A DNA stretch of 64,000 bases from Xanthobacter aminoxidans (GTDB lineage Bacteria > Pseudomonadota > Alphaproteobacteria > Rhizobiales > Xanthobacteraceae). Within the stretch, counting starts at the first letter, position 1. Each line of letters starts with the position of its first letter. The notes under the pieces were generated by a model. The model had not been told where the DNA came from. It ran no database searches and worked only from the letters and a program-made list of their open reading frames with translations. Below, piece after piece: positions 19,477 to 28,843 of this stretch. The position numbers and the translations under genes are program-made. Where the stretch lies: contig NZ_JAMJXC010000013.1 of NCBI RefSeq assembly GCF_023571765.1, positions 62,001 through 126,000 on the forward strand, in the 5' to 3' direction.

Positions 19477-21708
19477 ATGAGCGATGAGCCGGTCAGGTAC
19501 GCCGCAAGAGACGTGAGGCCGCGGCGCAGTCTGTTCGCCCGCCTGTTCGCGCCCGTCGTGGTGGTGCTGTCGCTGGCTCTGGCGGTGGCGACCTTCGCCA
19601 TCATCATGGGCCTCACCTCCATCGTGCCGACGCCGACGGTGACGCTCGAGGCCTTGGCCGCATCTGCAATCGCCGCGGTCGCGCTGCTCGCCATCATTGG
19701 CCGGGAAGTCTGGCGCATCTGGCAGGCGCGGGCGCGCGGCCGAGCCGCCTCGCGGCTCCATGTGCGCATCATCGGCCTGTTCGCCATTGTCGCCGTGGTG
19801 CCGGCGGTCGTGGTGGCGCTGGTGGCAAGCTTCACCCTGGACCGGACCCTCGACCGCTATTTCTCCGAGCGCACGCAGGAGATCGTCGGCTCGGCCTCCT
19901 CGGTGGCGCAGACCTATGTGCGCGAGCACGCGCTCTCCATCCGCGGCGACGCGTTGGCCATGGCCAACGACCTGTCGCAGCAGAAGACCCTCTACGACAC
20001 GGACATCGAAAAATTCCGCCAGGTGCTGACGGCCCAGGCGGCCCTGCGCAACGTGCCGGGTGCCCAGATCATCCACCGCGACCTCTCCGTGGTGGAGCGG
20101 GCGAACCTGCGCACCGGCCGGGAATACCTCGTCCCCGCCAACATCGCCATCAACGAGGCCACGGCCGAGCAGCCCATCATCTATGTGGATGCCGACTATG
20201 TGGGCGCCGTGGTGCCGCTCATCGGCTTCGACGATCTCTTCCTCTACGTAGCCCGCCCCATCGATCCGCGCGTGCTGGGCTACCTGAAGGTGACGAGCGA
20301 CACGCTCGCGGACTATCGCGCGCTGGAGCAGAGGCGGTTCAGCGTCCAGCTCGCCTTTGCCGCCATGTATTCGATCGTCACGCTGATCGTGCTCCTGTCG
20401 GCGGTGTGGCTCGGCGTGACCTTCTCCAAATGGCTGGTCGCGCCCATCCGCCGGCTGATGTGGGCGGCGGATCGCGTGGCCAAGGGCAATCTCGACATCC
20501 AGGTGCCGGTGAACCGTGCGGAAGGCGACCTCGCCACCCTCGGCGAGACCTTCAACAAGATGACCGGCGAGCTGAAGACCCAGCGCAACGCCCTGGTCAG
20601 CGCCCGCGACCAGATGGACAGCCGCCGCCGCTTCACCGAAGCGGTGCTCTCCGGCGTCGGCGCGGGCGTGATCGGCCTTGATGCCGAGGCCCGCGTCACC
20701 ATCCTCAACCTCTCCGCCGAGCGCCTTCTCGGTGTCACCGAGGCCGAGGGCCTCGGCCGCCCGCTCGCCGAGGTGGTGCCGGAGACGGCCTCACTGCTCG
20801 AGGAGGCGCGGGGCGCCGGGCAGCGGGCGGTGCAGGGCAACATCACGGTCCATCGCGACGGTCGCGAGCGCATCTTCGCCATGCGCGTCACCACTGAGCA
20901 GTCGGGAGCCGAGGCGCACGGCTGGGTGGTGACGCTTGACGACATCACCGCCCTTATCACCGCCCAGCGCACTTCGGCATGGGCGGACGTGGCGCGGCGC
21001 ATCGCCCACGAGATCAAGAACCCGCTTACCCCCATCCAGCTGTCCGCCGAGCGGCTGAAGCGCAAATACGGACGCCACATCACCCAGGATCGCGATGTGT
21101 TCGACCAGTGCACCGACACCATTATCCGGCAGGTGGGAGACATCGGCCGCATGGTGGACGAGTTCTCCTCCTTCGCCCGCATGCCTAAGCCCGTGGTGGA
21201 TGCGCAGGATCTCGCCGAGACGGTCCGCCAAGCCGTGTTCCTCATGCGGGTCGGACACCCCGACGTCACCTTCGAGGCCGAGCTGCCGGCAGCGCAGCCG
21301 GCCCGCTTCGATCGCCGGCTCATCAGCCAGGCACTCACCAACATTCTCAAGAACGCCGCGGAAGCCATCGAGGCTGTCCCGGACGCCGAGCGCGGCAAGG
21401 GCCGCATCCGCGTCCGCGTCTCCGCGGCGGGGGAGGATCTCCTGATCGACGTCATCGACAACGGCGCGGGCCTACCGCGCGAAAAACGCAGCCGCCTGCT
21501 GGAGCCTTATGTGACCACGCGCGAGAAGGGGACGGGGCTCGGCCTCGCCATCGTCGGCAAGATCATGGAAGAGCACGGCGGCGGCATTGAACTCAACGAT
21601 TCGCCCGAGGGTCGCGGCGCCTGGATCAGGCTCCGGATGCGGGCGGATGGTCTACCACCGGCCGGCGCGGGCGGGGCGCAACCGGTCCCTCAAGCAGGGA
21701 GGGCCTGA
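19477..21708 (+). CDS. ntrY: nitrogen-regulation membrane sensor kinase NtrY
   Basis: A 743-residue inner-membrane histidine kinase, partner of NtrX in nitrogen, redox and envelope responses. Hydrophobic segments lie near residues 25-45, 55-75, 90-115 and 290-310; a periplasmic loop of ~170 residues precedes the last one. Then come HAMP (WLVAPIRRLMWAADRVAKGN), PAS, HisKA with [21 protein letters not shown], and HATPase_c with ILKNAAEAIE, DNGAGLP and GTGLGLAIVGKIMEEHGG. The TGA is 3 bp before ntrX, so they form an operon. The ATG at 19477 lacks a strong ribosome-binding site. Confidence 0.96.
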   Translation: MSDEPVRYAARDVRPRRSLFARLFAPVVVVLSLALAVATFAIIMGLTSIVPTPTVTLEALAASAIAAVALLAIIGREVWRIWQARARGRAASRLHVRIIGLFAIVAVVPAVVVALVASFTLDRTLDRYFSERTQEIVGSASSVAQTYVREHALSIRGDALAMANDLSQQKTLYDTDIEKFRQVLTAQAALRNVPGAQIIHRDLSVVERANLRTGREYLVPANIAINEATAEQPIIYVDADYVGAVVPLIGFDDLFLYVARPIDPRVLGYLKVTSDTLADYRALEQRRFSVQLAFAAMYSIVTLIVLLSAVWLGVTFSKWLVAPIRRLMWAADRVAKGNLDIQVPVNRAEGDLATLGETFNKMTGELKTQRNALVSARDQMDSRRRFTEAVLSGVGAGVIGLDAEARVTILNLSAERLLGVTEAEGLGRPLAEVVPETASLLEEARGAGQRAVQGNITVHRDGRERIFAMRVTTEQSGAEAHGWVVTLDDITALITAQRTSAWADVARRIAHEIKNPLTPIQLSAERLKRKYGRHITQDRDVFDQCTDTIIRQVGDIGRMVDEFSSFARMPKPVVDAQDLAETVRQAVFLMRVGHPDVTFEAELPAAQPARFDRRLISQALTNILKNAAEAIEAVPDAERGKGRIRVRVSAAGEDLLIDVIDNGAGLPREKRSRLLEPYVTTREKGTGLGLAIVGKIMEEHGGGIELNDSPEGRGAWIRLRMRADGLPPAGAGGAQPVPQAGRA

Positions 21709-21711
21709 TCC

Positions 21712-23079
21712 ATGGCCATGGACATCCTCATCGTCGACGACGAGGCCGATATCGGCGAGCTGGTCGCCGGCATTCTGGAGGACGAGGGCTATTCCGCCCG
21801 CACCGCCCGGGATGCCGACGGCGCGCTCGGCGCCATTGCTTCGCGGCGGCCGAATCTCGTGTTCCTCGACATCTGGCTGCAGGGCAGCCGCCTCGATGGC
21901 CTGGAACTGCTCAACGAGATCAAGTCGCAGCACCCGGACCTGCCGGTGGTGATGATCTCCGGCCACGGCAACATCGAGACCGCGGTCGCCGCCATCAAGC
22001 GCGGTGCCTACGACTTCATCGAGAAGCCGTTTAATGCCGACCGGCTGGTGATGGTCACCGAGCGGGCGCTGGAGACCCTGCGTCTCAAGCGCGAGCTGAA
22101 GGAGCTGAAGCAGCTCACGCCGCACGGGCGCATCCTCGTCGGCCGCTCCAGCGCCATCCAGCAGCTCAAGGGCACCATCGAACGGGTCGGCCCCACCAAC
22201 AGCCGTATCCTCATCGTCGGCCCGTCCGGTTCGGGCAAGGAACTCACCGCGCGGCTCGTTCACAGCGTCTCCGGGCGCGCGCAGGGGCCGTTCGTGGTGC
22301 TGAATTCCGCGGCCATGACACCGGAGCGGCTGGAGTTCGAGCTGTTCGGCGTCGCGGACGGGGAGGGCAGGGAGCAGAAGCGCGGGGCGCTGGAAGAGGC
22401 GCACGGCGGCACGCTCTTCCTCGACGAGATCGCCGACATGCCGCGGGAGACGCAGAACCGCGTGCTGCGGGTGCTCGTGGAGCAGACCTTCACCCGCGTC
22501 GGCTCCAACGACAAGGTGACGGTGGACGTGCGCATCATCTCCTCCACCGGGCGCAACCTGGAGGAGGAGATTGCCAAGGGCCGCTTCCGCGAGGATCTCT
22601 ATCACCGCCTCTCGGTGGTGCCGATCCGCGTGCCGCCGCTCGCCGAGCGGCGCGAGGACATTCCCGATCTCGTGGACTTCTTCCTCGACAGCATCTCCCA
22701 GACCACCGGTCTGCCACGCCGGCCCATCGGCGAGGACGCCATGGCGGTGCTGCAATCCCACGACTGGCCGGGCAACGTGCGCCAGCTGCGCAACAATGTG
22801 GAGCGCCTGCTCATTCTCGCCGGCGGCGACCCGGAGGCAACCATCACCGCCGCCATGCTGCCGCCGGACGTGGGCGCGCTGGTGCCGACCCTGCCCAACG
22901 GCAATGGCGGCGAGCATCTGATGGGCCTGCCGCTGCGTGAGGCGCGCGAGGTGTTCGAGCGCGAATATCTCGCCGCCCAGATCAACCGTTTCGGCGGCAA
23001 CATCTCGCGCACCGCCGAATTCGTCGGCATGGAGCGCTCCGCCCTTCATCGAAAGCTTAAGGCTCTCGGCGTAGGGTGA
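21712..23079 (+). CDS. ntrX: nitrogen-regulation response regulator NtrX
   Basis: A 455-residue NtrC-family response regulator phosphorylated by NtrY. The receiver has IVDDEAD and the phospho-acceptor Asp in VFLDIWLQG, plus FIEKPFN. The AAA+ domain has Walker A GPSGSGKE and Walker [13 protein letters not shown]. The GAFTGA loop that contacts sigma54 is absent: the segment after FELFGV reads ADGEGREQKRGALEEAHG. This is usual for alphaproteobacterial NtrX, which therefore probably does not activate sigma54. A C-terminal Fis-type helix-turn-helix (GGNISRTAEFVGMERSALHRKL) is present. Two in-frame ATGs occur, at 21712 and 21718. Confidence 0.95.
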   Translation: MAMDILIVDDEADIGELVAGILEDEGYSARTARDADGALGAIASRRPNLVFLDIWLQGSRLDGLELLNEIKSQHPDLPVVMISGHGNIETAVAAIKRGAYDFIEKPFNADRLVMVTERALETLRLKRELKELKQLTPHGRILVGRSSAIQQLKGTIERVGPTNSRILIVGPSGSGKELTARLVHSVSGRAQGPFVVLNSAAMTPERLEFELFGVADGEGREQKRGALEEAHGGTLFLDEIADMPRETQNRVLRVLVEQTFTRVGSNDKVTVDVRIISSTGRNLEEEIAKGRFREDLYHRLSVVPIRVPPLAERREDIPDLVDFFLDSISQTTGLPRRPIGEDAMAVLQSHDWPGNVRQLRNNVERLLILAGGDPEATITAAMLPPDVGALVPTLPNGNGGEHLMGLPLREAREVFEREYLAAQINRFGGNISRTAEFVGMERSALHRKLKALGVG

Positions 23080-23187
23080 AGGTCCCCGGACGTGACCGGG
23101 GCGGGTTGACGGGGTGCCCGAAAAGGGGGCTGCATCGGTGCGTTCGGTCCGCTGACCTGCGGGGGCCGGGCGCCGGGGGGAGGGTTC

Positions 23188-24564
23188 ATGAAGGTCGTGA
23201 TCTGCGGCGCGGGCCAGGTGGGGTTCGGCATCGCCGAGCGCCTCGCCGGTGAGCAGAACGACGTGTCCATCATCGACACGTCCCCGCGCCGCATCCAGAT
23301 GGTGACGGAACAGCTCGACGTGCGCGGCGTGGTGGGGCAGGGGTCCCATCCGGACGTGCTCGCCCGCGCGGGCATCGAGCAGGCGGACATGCTCATCGCC
23401 GTGACCCTCCACGACGAGGTGAACATGGTGGCCTGCCAGGTGGGCCACGCCCTGTTCAACGTGCCGACCAAGCTCGCCCGCATCCGCGCCCAGACCTATC
23501 TCGCCCCCGAATGGCGCGACCTGTTCTCCCGCGACCAGCTGCCCATCGACGTCATCATCTCCCCCGAGGTGGAGGTGGGCGAGATGGTGCTGCGCCGCCT
23601 TTCCCTGCCCGGCGCCTCCGACACGGTGAGTTTCGCGGACGGCGCGGTGGTGATCGTCGGCGTTTCCTGCACCGAGGACTGCCCAGTGGTGGACACGCCG
23701 CTGAAGCAGCTGACCGAGCTTTTCCCGGACATCCAGGCGACCATCGTCGCGGTGAGCCGGGCCGGGCGCACTTTCGTGCCCCGCTCCAACGACCAGATCC
23801 TCACCGGCGATCTCGTCTATTTCGTCGCGCAGGCCGACCACGTGCAGCGCACGCTCTCCCTGTTCGGCCATGACGAGGTGCCGGCCCAGCGCATCGTCAT
23901 CGCAGGCGGTGGCAATATCGGCTACTACGTCGCGACCGAGCTGGAGAAGCGCAACGCCGCCGCGCGCGTGAAGCTGATCGAGGCGTCCCGCGAGCGCTCG
24001 CAGACCATCGCCGAGGAACTGCGCCGCACCGTCGTGCTCAACGGCGACGCGCTGGAACGCGCCATTCTCGACGAGGCGGGGGTGGGGGAGGCGGACACCA
24101 TGATCGCCCTCACCAACGACGACCGGATCAACATCCTCTCCTGCCTTCTTTCCAAGCAGGTGGGGGCGAAGCGCATTCTCGCGCTGCTGAACGAGCAGGG
24201 CTACGCCACCTTCGCCCGCGGCCTCGGCATCGACGCCCATGTGAACCCGCGCCAGATCACGGTTTCCAAGGTGCTCCAGCATGTGCGGCGCGGCCGCATC
24301 CGCGGCGTCCATGCGCTGCTCGACGGCTCTGGCGAGATGATCGAGGCGGAGGCGCTGGAAACCTCGCCGCTGGTGGGCAAGCCGCTGCGCGATCTCAGCC
24401 TGCTGGACGGGCTGCGCATCGGCGCCGTGGTGCGCAACGGGCAGGTACTGCTGCCGCGCGGCGATTTCGTCGTGCGCGCCCACGACCGGGTGGTGCTGTT
24501 CGCCCTCGCCGATCGCATCAAGCGCGTGGAGCAGCTGTTCCGCGTGGCGCTCGAATTCTTCTGA
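23188..24564 (+). CDS. trkA: Trk system potassium-transporter peripheral subunit TrkA
   Basis: A 458-residue cytoplasmic regulator of Trk potassium uptake with two RCK modules. The first NAD(H)-binding Rossmann motif is at the start (VVICGAGQVGFGIAERLAG) and the second near residue 235 (IVIAGGGNIGYYVATELEK); each is followed by a TrkA-C domain. Length is normal. The start has a GGGGGGAGGG ribosome-binding site. It is followed after 24 bp by a TrkH-type channel subunit, its expected partner, and is preceded by ntrX at 108 bp. Confidence 0.96.
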   Translation: MKVVICGAGQVGFGIAERLAGEQNDVSIIDTSPRRIQMVTEQLDVRGVVGQGSHPDVLARAGIEQADMLIAVTLHDEVNMVACQVGHALFNVPTKLARIRAQTYLAPEWRDLFSRDQLPIDVIISPEVEVGEMVLRRLSLPGASDTVSFADGAVVIVGVSCTEDCPVVDTPLKQLTELFPDIQATIVAVSRAGRTFVPRSNDQILTGDLVYFVAQADHVQRTLSLFGHDEVPAQRIVIAGGGNIGYYVATELEKRNAAARVKLIEASRERSQTIAEELRRTVVLNGDALERAILDEAGVGEADTMIALTNDDRINILSCLLSKQVGAKRILALLNEQGYATFARGLGIDAHVNPRQITVSKVLQHVRRGRIRGVHALLDGSGEMIEAEALETSPLVGKPLRDLSLLDGLRIGAVVRNGQVLLPRGDFVVRAHDRVVLFALADRIKRVEQLFRVALEFF

Positions 24565-24588
24565 CCCGATCCCGGGACGCGAAATCCT

Positions 24589-26001
24589 ATGGCCAACGCC
24601 GCCCGCCCGCTTGCCGCCGGCATCGCCGCCATCGGGGCGCTCGCGCTCCTGCCGATGGCGGTCGCCGCGCGCTCCGGCACGGGGCCCGTAGCGGTGTGGC
24701 TCGCCACGTCCGGCTTCTGCCTGTTCCTCGCCGGCCTGCTGCGCTTCACCACCCATGGGCTCGAGACCCGGCTGACGCGGACCGGTGCCGTGGCGCTGGT
24801 GGCCTGCATGTGGCTTGTGCTGCCGCTGATGGCGACGCCGGCGGTCGCCATCGTCTCCGGCTTGTCGCCGCTTCAGGCCTGGTTCGAGGCGCTTTCCGCC
24901 TTCACCGCGACCGGTCTCACCGCGCTCCATCAGGGGCCGGCGAGCCTCTATGTCTTCCTCGGCCTGCTGCAATGGGCCGGCGGTCTCTTGACAGTGGTCA
25001 CTGCGGTCGCCGTGCTGGCGCCGGCGGGCCTCGGCGGATTGCCGGACCGCACGCCGCGCGGCGGCACCGCGCTCGACGTGGTGGATCTGATGAAGGTCCT
25101 GCGCGAGATCAGCCCCGCCTATCTGGCGGCGACCGCGCTGGCGATGATCGTGCTGCTCGCGTCCGGCGAGACCCTCTATGTGGCCTTCACGCTGGCCACC
25201 GCTGTCGTCTCCGCCGGCGCCCATCTGCCGCCGGAGGCACAACTGGCGCTGGCGCTTGACGAGACACCCAAGTGGCTGCTGCTGCCCTTCCTCATCTTCA
25301 GCGCCACCAGCGTGCGCTGGCACCGGGCACTGATCACCCGCCGCATCAATGCCGCGCCGGAGCAGGTGGAAAGCCTCGTCATCATCGGCTGGTGGGCGGT
25401 GCTCGGCATCATCCTCGGCGCCTTGCTGTTCCGCACCGACGAGATGTCGTCGCTCGATGCGGTGCGTGACGGCCTGTTCACCGCCGCCTCATTGATCTCG
25501 ACCAGCGGCATCGGCCCGCACGAAGGCACCTATGCCAACCTGCCGCTCGGCCTTGTCATCCTCGTGGTTCTGCTGGGCGGCGGTGCGCTGTCGGTGGCGG
25601 GCGGGCTGAAGATGCTGCGGCTGCGCGCCATCCTGCTGCGCACGCGGGGCGATCTCCTGCGCCTCGTCTATCCCCACATCGTCCTGCCCTCGGCGCTGGA
25701 GGGCGGCGTCGGTTCCGCCATGCGGGGCGTCTGGGCGGGGGCGGCGAGCCTCGCTTTCCTGTACGGCCTGTGCGTGATCGCGCTCAGCCCCGGCCTGCCC
25801 TCGCTCGATGCGGCACTGGCTGCGGCGGCGGCGGTCGTCACCAATACCGGCCCGGTCTACGACGCCGCGGGCGGCGGCTGGCCGGCCATCTCCTCCCTGC
25901 CGTGGGGCTCGGTGCTGGTCGCCGGCATCGGCATGGTCGCGGGGCGGCTGGAGATCATCGGGCTTTTCGTCTTCATCCATCTCGCCATCTGGCGCACCTG
26001 A
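24589..26001 (+). CDS. trkH: TrkH/KtrB-family potassium-transport membrane subunit
   Basis: A 470-residue inner-membrane protein with about ten hydrophobic segments and pore-type re-entrant loops. Selectivity-filter-like motifs appear at LSAFTATGLTALHQG (first), FTLATAVVSAGAHLP (second), FTAASLISTSGIGPH (third) and AAAVVTNTGPVYDAAGGG (fourth). LLQWAGGLLTVVTAVAVLAPAGLGG is also a family landmark. It is cotranscribed with trkA, so a K+ uptake role is well supported. Confidence 0.92.
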   Translation: MANAARPLAAGIAAIGALALLPMAVAARSGTGPVAVWLATSGFCLFLAGLLRFTTHGLETRLTRTGAVALVACMWLVLPLMATPAVAIVSGLSPLQAWFEALSAFTATGLTALHQGPASLYVFLGLLQWAGGLLTVVTAVAVLAPAGLGGLPDRTPRGGTALDVVDLMKVLREISPAYLAATALAMIVLLASGETLYVAFTLATAVVSAGAHLPPEAQLALALDETPKWLLLPFLIFSATSVRWHRALITRRINAAPEQVESLVIIGWWAVLGIILGALLFRTDEMSSLDAVRDGLFTAASLISTSGIGPHEGTYANLPLGLVILVVLLGGGALSVAGGLKMLRLRAILLRTRGDLLRLVYPHIVLPSALEGGVGSAMRGVWAGAASLAFLYGLCVIALSPGLPSLDAALAAAAAVVTNTGPVYDAAGGGWPAISSLPWGSVLVAGIGMVAGRLEIIGLFVFIHLAIWRT

Positions 26002-26015
26002 GGGCCGACGCAGTC

Positions 26016-26873
26016 ATGTCGCGCATCGCCTACGTCAACGGACGCTATCTCCCCCATCGCGACGCCAGCGTGCATGTGGAGGATCGCGGCTATCAGTTCG
26101 CCGACGGCGTCTATGAAGTCTGCGAGGTGCTCGGCGGCCGCCTGGTGGACGAACGCCGCCATCTCGACCGGCTCGATCGCTCCCTGCGCGAGCTGTTCAT
26201 TGCAGCGCCCATGTCACGGTCGGCACTGTCCGCCGTGCTCCGCGAGGTGGTGCGCCGCAACCACGTGCGCAACGGCATGGTCTACCTGCAGGTGTCCCGG
26301 GGCGTCGCGCGTCGCGACCACGCCTTCCCCGCACCCGACACCGCCCCCTCCATTGTCGTGACCGCACGCCGCACGGACCGGGAGGCGCAGGAAGCTCTGG
26401 CGCGCAAGGGCGTCGCCGTCATCACCGTGCCGGAGAATCGCTGGCCGCGGGTCGACATCAAGAGCGTCTCCCTGCTGCCAAACGTGCTGGCGAAGCAGTT
26501 GGCGAAGGAGGCCGGCGCGCGCGAGGCGTGGTTCGTCGATGCCGACGGCTATGTGACCGAAGGCGCCTCCACCAACGCCTGGATCGTGACCGCCGGCCGC
26601 ACCATCGTCACGCGCCCCGCAGACAGCGGTATCCTCAGGGGAATCACCCGCACTGTGGCATTCGAGGTGGCGGCGGATCTCGGCTATACCGTTGAGGAAC
26701 GGCCATTCACGGTTGCGGAGGCCCACGCGGCCGACGAGGCGTTCATCTCGGCCGCGACCACGGTCATCATGCCGGTCGTGATGATCGATGGCACCCCGGT
26801 TGGATCGGGTGTCCCCGGCCCCGTCGCCAAGGCTTTGCGATTGAAATTCCACGATTTTTCGGAAGTCGCCTGA
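26016..26873 (+). CDS. dat: D-amino-acid aminotransferase (class IV PLP enzyme)
   Basis: A 285-residue fold-type IV PLP-dependent aminotransferase, most like D-alanine aminotransferase. The catalytic Lys lies in DIKSVSLLPNVLAKQLA, with the conserved VEDRGYQFADGVYEV near the N-terminus and TEGASTNAWIV and GITRTVAFEVA later. It makes D-glutamate/D-amino acids for the cell wall, or acts in their breakdown. The ATG at 26016 is 14 bp after trkH, continuing the operon. A branched-chain or 4-amino-4-deoxychorismate lyase role is less likely given the RGYQFADG form. Its place between trkH and hfq is a usual Rhizobiales arrangement. Confidence 0.9.
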   Translation: MSRIAYVNGRYLPHRDASVHVEDRGYQFADGVYEVCEVLGGRLVDERRHLDRLDRSLRELFIAAPMSRSALSAVLREVVRRNHVRNGMVYLQVSRGVARRDHAFPAPDTAPSIVVTARRTDREAQEALARKGVAVITVPENRWPRVDIKSVSLLPNVLAKQLAKEAGAREAWFVDADGYVTEGASTNAWIVTAGRTIVTRPADSGILRGITRTVAFEVAADLGYTVEERPFTVAEAHAADEAFISAATTVIMPVVMIDGTPVGSGVPGPVAKALRLKFHDFSEVA

Positions 26874-27022
26874 GTTTGTCCCAGACCGGATCATGTTGCG
26901 GAGCAAAATAATATTGCGCCGCCATGGGGCTGTGCCATTCTAGCAGCCCAACTCTCACGGGGGTGTACACTCCAGACGTGCGCTTGCCCGTGGGCCTCAA
27001 CGCCGAAACAATGGATACGAAA

Positions 27023-27277
27023 ATGGCGGCGGAACGGACACAAAATCTCCAAGACACTTTTCTCAATCACGTCCGCAAGAACAAGACTCCCCTCACGATT
27101 TTCCTGGTGAACGGGGTGAAATTGCAGGGCGTCGTTACCTGGTTCGATAATTTCTGCGTGCTCCTGCGCCGGGACGGGCATTCCCAGCTGGTTTACAAGC
27201 ACGCCATTTCCACCATCATGCCGGGTCACCCGGTTCAGTTGTTCGATCCCACGGACGATGGGGGAGAAAAGGCTTAA
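27023..27277 (+). CDS. hfq: RNA chaperone Hfq (NrfA)
   Basis: An 84-residue Sm-like hexameric RNA chaperone that pairs small RNAs with mRNAs; in Azorhizobium and related nitrogen fixers it is known as NrfA and is needed for nifA expression. The Sm1 motif ([26 protein letters not shown]) and Sm2 ([13 protein letters not shown]) are intact. Two close ATGs exist (27011, 27023); I use 27023, which gives [15 protein letters not shown]. Neither has a clear ribosome-binding site. It is followed by hflX after 2 bp; the 149 bp upstream is likely its own promoter region. Confidence 0.96.
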   Translation: MAAERTQNLQDTFLNHVRKNKTPLTIFLVNGVKLQGVVTWFDNFCVLLRRDGHSQLVYKHAISTIMPGHPVQLFDPTDDGGEKA

Positions 27278-27279
27278 GC

Positions 27280-28827
27280 GTGCAGCATCAAAGCGGGAAG
27301 AAGGCGGGCGGACGTTCAAAGTCCAAGGCAGATACCTCGAAGACGGCAACGTCCAAGCTCGCAGGCCGCAAGGTTGAAGGTCCCATCGACGCCGGGGAGG
27401 ATATTCCGGTCCCCGGCGAGCATGAGGCACTGCTGCCCGAATCCGGGATGGATTCCGAAAGCCCCACCCACGACACGACGCACGAGCCCACGCGTGGCGG
27501 TATCGACCGTCGCGCGCCGGCCGTGCGCTGTGCTGTCGTCACGCCCGTCGTCAGCCGGCGGGGCAGGGGAGGCGCGCCGGAACGGCGCAGCCCCGAGGCG
27601 CGGCTCGACGAGGCCGTGGGCCTTGCCGCCGCCATCGAGCTGAACGTCGTCTTCTCCGGCCTCGTATCGCTGTCCGAGATCCGCCCCGCGACCTATCTTG
27701 GTACCGGCAAGGTGGAAGAGCTGGCGGCGATCGTGGAGGCCGAGCATGTGGATCTCGTCTTCTTCGACGCCGCTCTGTCTCCCGTGCAGCAGCGCAATCT
27801 GGAGAAGGCCTGGTCCACCAAGGTGGTGGACCGCACCGCGCTGATTCTCGAAATCTTCGGCATGCGCGCCCGTACCAAGGAAGGCGCGTTGCAGGTGGAA
27901 CTGGCCCACCTCAATTACCAGCGCTCCCGGCTGGTGCGCTCCTGGACCCATCTGGAACGCCAGCGCGGCGGCTTCGGCTTCCTCGGCGGACCGGGCGAGA
28001 CGCAGATCGAGGCCGACCGCCGTCTCATCGGCGATCGCATCATTCGCATCGAGAAGGAACTGGAGCAGGTGAAGCGCACGCGCGGCCTGCACCGGGCCAG
28101 CCGCAAGCGCGTGCCGTATCCCATCGTTGCGCTGGTGGGCTACACCAACGCCGGCAAGTCCACGCTGTTCAACCGGCTGACCCGCGCCGAGGTGATGGCC
28201 AAGGATCTGCTGTTCGCCACCCTCGACCCGACCCTTCGGGCGGTGGACCTGCCGCATGGCACCCGCATCATCCTCTCCGACACGGTGGGCTTCATCTCCG
28301 AGCTGCCGACCCAGCTCGTCGCCGCCTTCCGGGCCACGCTGGAAGAGGTGCTGGAGGCAGACCTCATCCTCCATGTCCGCGACATCTCCCACCCCGATAC
28401 CGAGGCGCAGGCGGCGGATGTGGCCGACGTGCTGGAAGACCTCGGCGTCGAGGTCAAGGACGGCGGCCGGGTCATCGAGGTCTGGAACAAGATCGACCGG
28501 CTTTCGCCCGAGGCTCGCGAGCAGGTGCAGAACCAGACCTTGCGTGCGGGGGCCGAGGCGCCCGTTGCCGTCTCGGCCCTGACCGGGGAGGGGACGGACG
28601 ATCTGCTGGGCGTTATCGAGCGTCGCATCACCTCCGGGCGCGTGACGCTTTCGGTGATCCTTGCGGCGGAGGACGGCGAGGGGCTCGGCTGGCTGTATCG
28701 CCATGGCGAGGTGCTGGAGCGCACCACCGGCGAGGACGGCGTGCTGCAGGTGGCCCTGCGCATCCCGCCGGAGCGCGCCGGCCTTGTCGCCCGCCGCTTC
28801 GGGGCGCGACGGGTCCACACCATGTAG
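27280..28827 (+). CDS. hflX: GTPase HflX
   Basis: A 515-residue ribosome-associated GTPase (stress ribosome splitting). The first ~85 residues are a variable, low-complexity leader. The HflX domain (EVEHVDLVFFDAALSPVQQRNLE-like region, coiled coil, GGFGFLGGPGETQIEADRR) is followed by the G domain: P-loop GYTNAGKSTLFNRL, switch II DTVGFISELP and WNKIDRL. The start is GTG at 27280, 2 bp after the hfq stop; the classic hfq-hflX pair is thus conserved. It converges with mazG, 16 bp apart. Confidence 0.96.
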   Translation: MQHQSGKKAGGRSKSKADTSKTATSKLAGRKVEGPIDAGEDIPVPGEHEALLPESGMDSESPTHDTTHEPTRGGIDRRAPAVRCAVVTPVVSRRGRGGAPERRSPEARLDEAVGLAAAIELNVVFSGLVSLSEIRPATYLGTGKVEELAAIVEAEHVDLVFFDAALSPVQQRNLEKAWSTKVVDRTALILEIFGMRARTKEGALQVELAHLNYQRSRLVRSWTHLERQRGGFGFLGGPGETQIEADRRLIGDRIIRIEKELEQVKRTRGLHRASRKRVPYPIVALVGYTNAGKSTLFNRLTRAEVMAKDLLFATLDPTLRAVDLPHGTRIILSDTVGFISELPTQLVAAFRATLEEVLEADLILHVRDISHPDTEAQAADVADVLEDLGVEVKDGGRVIEVWNKIDRLSPEAREQVQNQTLRAGAEAPVAVSALTGEGTDDLLGVIERRITSGRVTLSVILAAEDGEGLGWLYRHGEVLERTTGEDGVLQVALRIPPERAGLVARRFGARRVHTM

Positions 28828-28843
28828 GGCGGCGAGCGGGCGG

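Noticed and set aside
26890-27010. Possible promoter or riboswitch features before hfq
   Set aside because: Short inverted repeats such as GGGCTG/CAGCCC are present, but I could not fit a -35/-10 pair with normal spacing or a known riboswitch fold.
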